NCBI GenBank assembly: GCA_020720945.1
Contig: DYNR01000142.1
Coordinates: 1-6,210, forward strand
Length of the DNA stretch: 6,210 nucleotides
Direction: 5' to 3'
Source: Chthoniobacter flavus
GTDB taxonomy: Bacteria > Verrucomicrobiota > Verrucomicrobiia > Chthoniobacterales > DYNR01
The position numbers were made by a program, and so were the translations under genes. Under the pieces are notes generated by a model, which had not been told where the DNA came from, searched no databases, and worked only from the letters and a program-made list of their open reading frames with translations. Shown here one piece after another: positions 1 through 6,210 of the stretch (positions are counted from its first letter, which is position 1; the number at the start of each line of letters is the position of its first letter).

Positions 1-1721
1 GCTTTTTTGTGGATGTTCCATTCCCCCTCGATTTTTTCGGACTCCTTGATTTTCCATGGCCCGACCCGCAAATAGCACGCTTCCATCCGGTCCCCCCCAT
101 ACCGCAAAGGAATTTTTTTCTGCACTTCGATATCTGCGCCGCACCCCTCCAAATACTTCAACCCCGCCTCCATTTCCTTTTCATCTTTACCGAGCAATAC
201 CAGGTGCCGCACCCCCGCTTTTTTCAACGCCCAACCGCTCAAATCAGGATCCTCGGGAAAAGAAAAAATCCCGCTCTGTTTGGACTGGGCTTTAGTGAAA
301 TTGTGCAAAAACAACGACTGCAACATCCGCAAGCTGTCCCCCCTAGAATCGTCATACCAAAAAAACAGATTCTCTCCTTTCGCCCTGGGCGGCAACTCGC
401 CAAGCAGTTGCTCCGCCATCCCGAGAACCCCGAGATCATCGGTTTTCCAGTAGTTGCCCAGCGCCAGCCAACAAGTCGGCGTGAACGCGATCAACGCCAT
501 CCCGGCCCACAGGCAAAAAACCGCCGCCGCTTCCCTCCACGCCTTCCTAAACGGCAGCAAACTCAACGCGCACAGAATCCCCCCCGCCCAAAGCAACCAT
601 CCGCCACCATCCGACTCTTTCCACGCCGAACAAACCACGGGAATCACCAACCCCAAAAGCAGAGCCAACCACGCCCGCCAACCTTTGCCCCGCAACAAAA
701 CCCCGGCGAGACCGGCATGAAAAAACACCCATGCGGGCAATGCGAAGGAGTAGTAGTAAAACAAAGAAAGCGAATACCCCCCGTGGACAACATCTCCGAA
801 AAACAACAAACCAACATACGCGAAAAAACCGAGAAACCCTCCGAAAATCACCCGGTCTGCCTTCCGTCCCAAACACGCGAGCGCCACCCCTGCCGGAAAG
901 ATGCCGAACCAAAACGGGCACCGCTCGACGACTTCCCGCCATGTCAAATCCGGAACCGGAACTTTCTTTGCCGCAATGAGTTCCAAAATTTCTCGGGTCG
1001 GTGCCGTCAAATCGAAAACGCCATAATTCCACCCATACCAAAGCGATGCGCCCACCGTCAACACGCCGCCTCCCCCTACGGCCGCCCCCGCCAACAAAAG
1101 CGTTCTTTTCCACCCGTCTTCCCAGCGGACAAGCACCACCGCGGGAATCAAAAAAAACGCTGCCATCGCCGCGTGCAAATGGCACCAGCACCCAGCGCAA
1201 AACACAGCACCCCCAAAACTCGCCAACCCCCACCGCAAATTCGGCAAAAGCAAAAGACTCGCGCCGATACACAAAAAACTCGCCCCCTCGACATCGGAAT
1301 AATCGGTTTGCAAAAAACGGATCGCCGCAGGATTCAACCCCCACGCCACCGCGGCAAAAAAACCAACACGGATTTCATAGCGTCTCGCGAAAAGCCAAAA
1401 CAAAACAGCGCAACTCACCCCCGCCAGCAAGTAGCGGGTCACCACGAAACCGAGCGGCAAACCAAGCGCGGAAAACGCCAAAGCATCCCCCGCGATCGCA
1501 GGAAAACGAACGGCGTAGTAAAGCATCCCAGCCTGCTCGACTAACTCTCGGAACCGCAGGGAGTATCCGAGATAAAACACTCCGTCCGTGAAGTTTTGCA
1601 ACATCACCCACGGCAAGGAAAAAACGAGCTTTGCGACCAGCGGCAAACAAAAACTCGCGATGGCTCCGATCCAAAACCACCGCGCTCCCACCTCTTTTTC
1701 TTTCGTTGCTCCCTTTTCCAT
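1..1721 (-). CDS. Multi-pass membrane protein, GT-C glycosyltransferase-like, C-terminus beyond window
   Basis: The minus-strand frame from ATG 1721 is open through base 3 (573 codons) with no stop, so the gene runs off the left edge. The start is fixed by an in-frame TAG directly before the ATG (1722-1724) and by AGGA six bases upstream. After a charged N-terminus (MEKGATKEKE), hydrophobic segments lie at about 14-36, 77-110, 117-133, 146-160, 166-198, 207-228, 268-285, 290-308, 318-342, 348-365, 373-390 and 398-418. A hydrophilic domain follows from about 422 onward. The loop after the first segment holds NFTDGVFYLGYS (43-54), with Asp46 in the place GT-C enzymes use for a catalytic acidic residue, then YYAVRFP (68-74) and TDYSDVEGAS (139-148). 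These resemble motifs I recall in family-39-like membrane proteins that use polyprenyl-phosphate sugars. The C-terminal part has FFWYDD (453-458) and resembles the tail of the same group. It would add a sugar to a lipid or protein on the periplasmic side; that role is inferred. It lies 29 bases behind the pump. The reading frame is certain, the family likely, the substrate unknown. Confidence 0.85.
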   Translation of the reverse strand, partial: MEKGATKEKEVGARWFWIGAIASFCLPLVAKLVFSLPWVMLQNFTDGVFYLGYSLRFRELVEQAGMLYYAVRFPAIAGDALAFSALGLPLGFVVTRYLLAGVSCAVLFWLFARRYEIRVGFFAAVAWGLNPAAIRFLQTDYSDVEGASFLCIGASLLLLPNLRWGLASFGGAVFCAGCWCHLHAAMAAFFLIPAVVLVRWEDGWKRTLLLAGAAVGGGGVLTVGASLWYGWNYGVFDLTAPTREILELIAAKKVPVPDLTWREVVERCPFWFGIFPAGVALACLGRKADRVIFGGFLGFFAYVGLLFFGDVVHGGYSLSLFYYYSFALPAWVFFHAGLAGVLLRGKGWRAWLALLLGLVIPVVCSAWKESDGGGWLLWAGGILCALSLLPFRKAWREAAAVFCLWAGMALIAFTPTCWLALGNYWKTDDLGVLGMAEQLLGELPPRAKGENLFFWYDDSRGDSLRMLQSLFLHNFTKAQSKQSGIFSFPEDPDLSGWALKKAGVRHLVLLGKDEKEMEAGLKYLEGCGADIEVQKKIPLRYGGDRMEACYLRVGPWKIKESEKIEGEWNIHKK

Positions 1722-1750
1722 CTAGTGTCCTGCAAAGAGTGAAATTGCGC
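1722..1750 (-). other. Short pump to GT-C-like gene junction, no terminator
   Basis: These 29 bases separate the pump TAA (1751-1753) from ATG 1721. They hold the ribosome binding site of the downstream gene but no hairpin with a T-run and no room for a full promoter. The simplest reading is that all three genes are on one transcript, although a promoter inside the 3' end of the pump gene cannot be excluded. Confidence 0.7.
1728..1731 (-). promoter_or_regulatory. Shine-Dalgarno of the GT-C-like gene
   Basis: On the minus strand GCAGGAC contains AGGA, six bases before ATG 1721. With the in-frame TAG immediately before the ATG it fixes the start of the third gene and shows that this gene has its own ribosome binding site. 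Confidence 0.65.
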
Positions 1751-4700
1751 TTAGACCAACGGAGCTTTCCCGGCAAATAAATTCCGGATTGCCACATAAA
1801 AAACCGGAGTCAGAAAGATGCCGAAAAAAGTGACCCCGAGCATTCCAAAAAATACTGCCGTCCCCAACGCCTGCCTCATTTCCGCTCCAGGCCCACTCGC
1901 GATAACGAGCGGCAAAACCCCCAAAATGAACGCGAAAGAAGTCATCAAAATCGGGCGCAACCGCAACCGGCAAGCCTCGACAACCGCTTCGCGACGCCCT
2001 TTCCCCGCCTCCTCCAACTGCTTGGCAAACTCGACGATCAAAATCGCATTTTTGCACGCCAACCCCACTAAAACGATAAAGCCAATCTGCGTGAATATGT
2101 TGTTGTCCATCCCCCGCATCAAAACTCCCCCGATCGCCGAAAGCAAACACATCGGCACGATCAGGATGATGGACAACGGCAATGTCCAGCTTTCGTATTG
2201 CGCGGCAAGGGTCAAAAAAACGAACAAAACACACAGCGGAAAAATGAACAGCGCGACATTCCCCGCCAAAAGTTGCTGGTAGGTCAAGCCCGTCCACGCA
2301 TACCCCATCCCTTGCGGAAGCGTTTTACCCGCAAGCTGTTCCATCGTGACAACCGCCGCCCCCGAACTTGACCCCGGCGCGTTTTCCCCCACGATCTCGG
2401 CGGCGGGATACAAATTGTAGCGGGTGACGGAAGCCGGTGCCTGGATCTCGGAAATGCTCGCCAGCGTGGCCAGCGGAACCATCCCCCCCGCGCGGTTCCT
2501 CGCTTTCAAATTCAAAACATCTCCAGGCTGCTCCCGAAACTTGGAGTCCGCCTGCACATTGACCTGGAAGGAACGCCCAAAAAGCGTGATGTCGTTCGCG
2601 TAAGACGAGCCCAAGAAAATTTGCAAAGTCCCAAAAACCTCGCTCAAGGGAACATCCATGGCCTTGGCTTTCACCCGGTCAATATCGAGAAACAATTGCG
2701 GGGTGCCGGCACTGTATCCCGTGAAAACTCCGCTCAAACTCGCATCTTTTCTAGCGGCATCAATCAGGCTCTGCGCACCCTGCCCGAGCGCGTCAAAGCC
2801 TCGCCCCCCGCGGTCTTGCACCATCATTTGAAACCCTCCGGTGCTCCCCAACCCATCCACGGGCGGCGGGCCGAACACCCCGATCTGGCCTTGCGGTATC
2901 TGCTTCAATCGCTGGTTCAACTTTGCGGCAATCGCATCTCCCGCCAACTCTGGCGACTTCCTTTTTCCAAACTCGTCGAGCATCACAAAAATCGTCGCAG
3001 CGTTGGAAAGGTTGGACCCCGAAACCACGGAAAGCCCGTTGATCACGATGGTGTGCGCCACCCCCGCCGTCTCGCGAAGAATCGTATCCACCTCTCTCGC
3101 AACCTGTTTTGTTCTTCCCAAAGACGCGGCATCGGGAAGCTGCACATTCGTGATCAAATACCCTTTGTCTTGCTGCGGGATAAACCCGGAGGGCGCTTCC
3201 ACAAAACCCCACCCCGTCAACCCGAGCAAGCCGACATACACGAGACCGACCAAAACGCCCCTCCTGACAAGCCTGCCAACCGCCGCTCCATACCGCTCCG
3301 CCACCCGGTCGAAGGCCCCGTTGAACCAGCGGAAAAACCACCCCGCCACCCCGTCGATGCAACGCGTGAGAACATCTTTTGCCTCCCCGTGGTTTTTCAG
3401 CAACAGTGCCGCCAACGCGGGGCTAAGCGTCACGGAATTGAATGCGGAAATGACCGTGGAAACCGCGATGGTCAGCGCGAACTGGCGGTAAAATTCTCCG
3501 GAGATCCCCGTGATAAACGCCGTAGGAACAAACACGGCGCAAAGGACTAACGCGACGGCGATGACCGCGCCAAAAACCTCTTCCATCGCCTTCCTCGCAG
3601 CTTCGACAGGACGCAACCCCAAATGCAAATTGCGCTCGACATTCTCGACCACGACAATCGCGTCGTCCACCACGATGCCGATCGCCAGCACGATCCCGAA
3701 CAGCGAAATGTTGTTCAAAGAAAAACCAAACGCCGCCATCGCCGCAAAAGTTCCGATCAACGAAACGGGCACGGCAATCAGGGGAATCACCGTCGCACGC
3801 CACGATTGCAAAAACAAAAGCACCACGAAAATCACGAGGACGACCGCTTCAAAAAGGGTGTGGACAACGGAACTCACCGATTCCGAAACGAACTCCGTCG
3901 TGTCGTATTCGATGCGGTATTCCATCCCGTCTGGAAAACTCGCGGAAAGCTCTTTCATCTGCTGGCGCAACATCTTCGCCGTCTCGATCGCATTGCTCCC
4001 CGGTTGCTGGTAAATGGCCACCCCGACCGTCGGTTTCCCGTCTAGCGTGGATTCGACGCTGTAATCTTTTGCCCCCAACTCCGCCCGACCCACATCGCCC
4101 AAACGGACGATTCCCCCGTTTTTCCCTTGCTTGACAACGATTTCCTCAAACTCTTCGGCCGTTTTTAACCGCCCTTGCGTGCTGACCGTGTATTGGAATG
4201 CCGTGCTCTCGGAGGTCGGCGGCGCACCGACTAACCCCGCTGCCACTTGGACATTTTGCTCTTGGATCGCGGCGACCGCATCGCTCGCGGTCAACCCCAG
4301 CGACGCGAGTTTCTCCGGATCAAGCCAGATCCTCATGCTGTATTCGTAACCGAAAATCATGATGTCTCCGACTCCGGCAACCCGCGCCAACGCGTCCTTC
4401 AATTGCAAAATGGCGTAGTTCCCCAAATACAGCGCATCGTAACGATCGTCCGGCGATACCAGATTGATGATGAGCATCATCGAAGAGGACTGCTTTTTGA
4501 CCATCACCCCCGCCCGGCGAACTTCTTCCGGTAAAAGCGGCAAAGCCAAATTCACCCGGTTTTGCGTCAACACTTGCGCCGTGTCCAAATTGGTCCCCAG
4601 CTTGAAAGTGACGGTCAATGCGTAACTCCCGTCGCTGTTGGACTTGGAGGACATATAGAGCATGTTCTCGACCCCGTTGACCTGTTGTTCGATCGGCGCG

Positions 4701-4891
4701 CCGACGGTTTCCGCCACGGTGCCTGCGTCTGCCCCCGGATACGAAGTCGCCACTTGCACGCTCGGCGGGGTGATTTCCGGATATTGCGCCACCGGCAAAA
4801 CAAGCAAGGCAACCGCCCCGACAATCACGATGACCAAAGATAAAACCGATGCGAAAATCGGCCGGGCAATGAAAAAATGGCTGATGTTCAC
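1751..4891 (-). CDS. RND multidrug efflux pump, HAE1 family (AcrB/MexB type)
   Basis: This is the inner-membrane proton/drug antiporter of the tripartite system, 1046 residues from GTG 4891, the usual HAE1 length. From that start the N-terminus reads (M)NISHFFIARPIFASVLS, the standard HAE1 beginning; ATG 4936 would add 15 non-homologous residues inside the adaptor gene. Twelve membrane segments are visible at about 13-33, 338-364, 366-389, 395-418, 439-460, 471-498, 546-569, 878-902, 904-925, 932-956, 978-999 and 1008-1038, with two large periplasmic loops between segments 1-2 and 7-8. The proton-relay residues are all present: Asp409-Asp410 in GIVVDDAIVVVENVER, Lys947 in GLACKNAILIVEF, and Arg977 and Thr984 in RLRPILMTS (AcrB D407, D408, K940, R971, T978). 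FIPQQDKGYL (570-579) begins the second periplasmic loop. Phe180 (AcrB F178) and Phe635 (AcrB F628) are kept, while AcrB F136, F610, F615 and F617 become Met138, Ile615, Leu620 and Val622. Together with the proton-relay Asp pair, the architecture argues for a drug/amphiphile exporter rather than a heavy-metal (HME) pump. The protein ends soon after the last segment. Confidence 0.97.
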   Translation of the reverse strand: MNISHFFIARPIFASVLSLVIVIVGAVALLVLPVAQYPEITPPSVQVATSYPGADAGTVAETVGAPIEQQVNGVENMLYMSSKSNSDGSYALTVTFKLGTNLDTAQVLTQNRVNLALPLLPEEVRRAGVMVKKQSSSMMLIINLVSPDDRYDALYLGNYAILQLKDALARVAGVGDIMIFGYEYSMRIWLDPEKLASLGLTASDAVAAIQEQNVQVAAGLVGAPPTSESTAFQYTVSTQGRLKTAEEFEEIVVKQGKNGGIVRLGDVGRAELGAKDYSVESTLDGKPTVGVAIYQQPGSNAIETAKMLRQQMKELSASFPDGMEYRIEYDTTEFVSESVSSVVHTLFEAVVLVIFVVLLFLQSWRATVIPLIAVPVSLIGTFAAMAAFGFSLNNISLFGIVLAIGIVVDDAIVVVENVERNLHLGLRPVEAARKAMEEVFGAVIAVALVLCAVFVPTAFITGISGEFYRQFALTIAVSTVISAFNSVTLSPALAALLLKNHGEAKDVLTRCIDGVAGWFFRWFNGAFDRVAERYGAAVGRLVRRGVLVGLVYVGLLGLTGWGFVEAPSGFIPQQDKGYLITNVQLPDAASLGRTKQVAREVDTILRETAGVAHTIVINGLSVVSGSNLSNAATIFVMLDEFGKRKSPELAGDAIAAKLNQRLKQIPQGQIGVFGPPPVDGLGSTGGFQMMVQDRGGRGFDALGQGAQSLIDAARKDASLSGVFTGYSAGTPQLFLDIDRVKAKAMDVPLSEVFGTLQIFLGSSYANDITLFGRSFQVNVQADSKFREQPGDVLNLKARNRAGGMVPLATLASISEIQAPASVTRYNLYPAAEIVGENAPGSSSGAAVVTMEQLAGKTLPQGMGYAWTGLTYQQLLAGNVALFIFPLCVLFVFLTLAAQYESWTLPLSIILIVPMCLLSAIGGVLMRGMDNNIFTQIGFIVLVGLACKNAILIVEFAKQLEEAGKGRREAVVEACRLRLRPILMTSFAFILGVLPLVIASGPGAEMRQALGTAVFFGMLGVTFFGIFLTPVFYVAIRNLFAGKAPLV

Positions 4892-6105
4892 GGGCGCGCC
4901 TCCCCGGGTTGCGCCACCCCCGATTTCGGTTGCCATCCCACGCTTTCTACCTTCATCCCAGGACGCACCTTGATCATTCCTTCAACGATCACTTTTTCTC
5001 CCGCTTTCAAATCTCCCTGCACGACCCGCCACCCGTCGTCTTGCAAGCTCCCCACCTGCACCCGCCGATAGGCGACCGTCCCGTCGCCCGACACCGTGTA
5101 AATAAACTTTTGCCCCTGGTCGATCCCGATGGATTCTTGGGGGACTAGCAACGCCGCGTAGGGCTTGCCGGCAGGCAAACGCAGGCGGACAAAAAGCCCG
5201 GGGGCGAGGACTTCCTCTTTGTCGTCAAAAACTCCTCGGATGGTGAGCGTGCCCGTGTCCGCCCGGACTCGGTTGTCGGCAAAATCAATGTTTCCTTCAT
5301 GCGGAAATCCCGTTTCATCAGCGAGTTGCAACTGGATCGTCGTTCTCCTTTCCTCTGCTCCATTCGGGTCGGGAACGCCTTTTTCTTTGGCACTTTCCTC
5401 GTTGTTCAAACGGATGTATCGCAGGAGTTGCCGCTCGTCGATGTCGGCGTAAGCATAAACGGGATTGGTCGAAACGATGACCGTCAGAGGCTCTTTCATG
5501 TCTGGGGTAACGAGGTTCCCTGGCGTCACCGCCGCCTTGCTGATCATCCCGTCAATAGGAGAAAAAATCGTGGTAAACTCGAGGTTGAGCTTCGCCGTGT
5601 CCCACGCGGCTTTTGCCGAAGCCAACGCGCTTTGCGCCTTGAGGTAGGCTGCGCTCTTGGTATCAAAATCCGCTGCCGAAATCGTTCCTTTGTTCCGCAA
5701 TTCCGTGGAGCGCCCGAACTCCACGGTGGCCAACTGCAAATCGGCATAAGACCGGTCGTATTCCGCTTTTGCCCGGTCGAAATCTGCCTGATACGGGCGC
5801 GGGTCGATCACAAACAACACATCGCCCCGTTTCACATCCTGCCCATCCTTGAAACGCGTTTCCATCAAATACCCGCTTACCCTCGCACGGACTTCGACCG
5901 TTTCTGCCGCTTCGGTCCGTCCCGTGAATACCAGGTAATCCCGTATTTCCCGTTCCTGGACTTGCGCGACCGTCACCCGCTGCAACTCCGCGGGAACCTG
6001 CGCCTCTTCGGGCTTGCACCCCGTCTGCAAAACAGCTACCCCGCCAAAAACCACGGCGGCCATCAACCCCGCCACCACGCGCAACGCAACAATTTTTCTT
6101 GCCAT
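4888..6105 (-). CDS. RND efflux periplasmic adaptor (membrane fusion protein, AcrA/MexA type)
   Basis: This 405-residue protein is the periplasmic adaptor joining an RND pump to an outer-membrane channel. Residues 1-29 form an export signal (basic MARK start, hydrophobic stretch 6-26), followed by Cys30 in the context LQTGC, so it is probably a lipoprotein; Gln at -3 of the lipobox is unusual. Residues about 57-104 are the first half of the lipoyl/barrel region (VRARVSGYL, then FKDGQDVKRGDVLF). Residues about 105-172 are the alpha-hairpin, with the channel-contact RLS pattern R132-x3-L136-x6-S143. The second lipoyl half follows (FSPIDGMISKAAVTPGNLV, 181-199), then the beta-barrel (about 205-312) and the membrane-proximal domain (about 315-388). 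Length is normal for the family. ATG 6105 is chosen because the signal peptide starts there; the frame is open upstream to the window edge but has no ATG, GTG or TTG. Its Shine-Dalgarno is weak. The stop overlaps the pump start by four bases, so the two genes are coupled. The family assignment is firm; the substrate is unknown. Confidence 0.96.
   Translation of the reverse strand: MARKIVALRVVAGLMAAVVFGGVAVLQTGCKPEEAQVPAELQRVTVAQVQEREIRDYLVFTGRTEAAETVEVRARVSGYLMETRFKDGQDVKRGDVLFVIDPRPYQADFDRAKAEYDRSYADLQLATVEFGRSTELRNKGTISAADFDTKSAAYLKAQSALASAKAAWDTAKLNLEFTTIFSPIDGMISKAAVTPGNLVTPDMKEPLTVIVSTNPVYAYADIDERQLLRYIRLNNEESAKEKGVPDPNGAEERRTTIQLQLADETGFPHEGNIDFADNRVRADTGTLTIRGVFDDKEEVLAPGLFVRLRLPAGKPYAALLVPQESIGIDQGQKFIYTVSGDGTVAYRRVQVGSLQDDGWRVVQGDLKAGEKVIVEGMIKVRPGMKVESVGWQPKSGVAQPGEARP
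4899..4905 (-). promoter_or_regulatory. Shine-Dalgarno of the RND pump, deciding its GTG start
   Basis: On the minus strand GGGGAGG lies 7 bases before GTG 4891, inside the last codons of the adaptor. The GTG shares its last two bases with the adaptor stop (GTGA, 4888-4891). Good spacing and the conserved pump N-terminus make this the likely start, with translation coupled to the adaptor. Confidence 0.8.
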
Positions 6106-6210
6106 CGCCCGAAGTTGCCAGCAACGAAACCGGTTGTCACGCCCTTCTTTAGCCCCTCCACTGCCACTCCGTATTCCTTCCTGAACCCGTGAGATAAATG
6201 CAAAGAAGAT
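6106..6210. other. Leader upstream of the efflux operon, no identifiable gene
   Basis: I find no convincing -35/-10 pair on either strand in these 105 bases. On the minus strand two frames are open to the right edge; the third ends at a TAA at 6149-6151, so the tail of an upstream gene is possible but too short to recognise. On the plus strand an ATG at 6198 could start a divergent gene, of which only four residues are visible. Two short palindromes lie just before the adaptor start: GTTGCCAGCAAC (6114-6125) and AACCGGTT (6128-6135). They sit where an operator could act, but they are short enough to be chance. Confidence 0.4.

Noticed and set aside
92..119. Runs of seven C and seven T (seven G and seven A on the coding strand) near the left edge, considered as phase-variable tracts
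   Set aside because: Runs of this length are scattered through the window, including inside the pump gene near 2493, and both lie in an intact reading frame. Phase-variable tracts are usually longer and nearer the start of a gene.
547..1344. 265-codon minus-strand open frame starting MGVESCGD
   Set aside because: It lies in another frame inside the GT-C-like gene. Its composition is rich in Gly, Arg, Val and Phe without domain logic, while the overlapping frame from ATG 1721 has regular membrane segments, a ribosome binding site and family motifs.
9..1544. 511-codon plus-strand open frame
   Set aside because: It is the exact codon-aligned complement of the GT-C-like gene. Its product is dominated by Pro, Arg, Gln and Lys, has no recognisable domain, and starts without a Shine-Dalgarno.
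2621..3550. 309-codon plus-strand open frame opposite the pump
   Set aside because: It is antisense to strongly conserved RND sequence and rich in Arg, Pro and His without a domain.
6114..6135. Short palindromes GTTGCCAGCAAC and AACCGGTT before the adaptor gene, considered as a repressor operator
   Set aside because: Arms of four to five bases are expected by chance, they do not extend outward, and no promoter or regulator gene is visible to support them.
5299..6192. 297-codon plus-strand open frame opposite the adaptor
   Set aside because: It is antisense to the adaptor, whose domains are unmistakable, and its product has no recognisable family features.
6198..6210. Possible divergent gene start on the plus strand (ATG at 6198)
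   Set aside because: Only four codons are visible and the ribosome binding site is weak, so a regulator gene cannot be claimed.

Overview
The window holds three tightly packed genes, all on the minus strand and read right to left: an RND efflux adaptor (4888-6105), its inner-membrane RND pump (1751-4891), and a multi-pass membrane protein resembling GT-C glycosyltransferases (1721 to beyond the left edge). Together they fill about 98% of the window. I see no RNA gene, insertion sequence, CRISPR array, phage gene or repeat family.

Organism: a tripartite RND system with a lipoprotein-like adaptor implies a diderm (Gram-negative) bacterium. GC content, estimated by eye on a few lines, is roughly 55-60%. 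The style of the pump, the adaptor and especially the third protein recalls Planctomycetes/Verrucomicrobia-type genomes. That is an impression from remembered families, and the window has no marker that settles it.

Layout: bases 6106-6210 are leader with no gene I can identify. The adaptor starts at ATG 6105 and stops at 4888. The pump starts at a GTG that shares the GTGA tetranucleotide with the adaptor stop (overlap 4888-4891), which indicates translational coupling. The pump stops at 1751. After only 29 bases without a terminator, the third gene starts at ATG 1721 and stays open to base 1, giving 573 codons with the C-terminus outside the window. This third gene is easy to miss: it has no stop in the window, and its opposite strand carries a long codon-aligned open frame (9-1544) that is not a gene.

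Function: the adaptor bridges the pump to an outer-membrane channel of TolC type, and the pump uses the proton gradient to drive export from periplasm and inner membrane. The proton-relay residues of the pump and the RLS channel-contact motif of the adaptor are intact, so the system looks functional. No channel gene is present here. Several phenylalanines of the AcrB drug pocket are replaced by aliphatic residues or methionine, so the substrate range may differ from AcrB. The third gene is probably co-transcribed, but its link to efflux is unproven. I regard the window as a mostly ordinary efflux locus with an interesting downstream partner rather than a new system.
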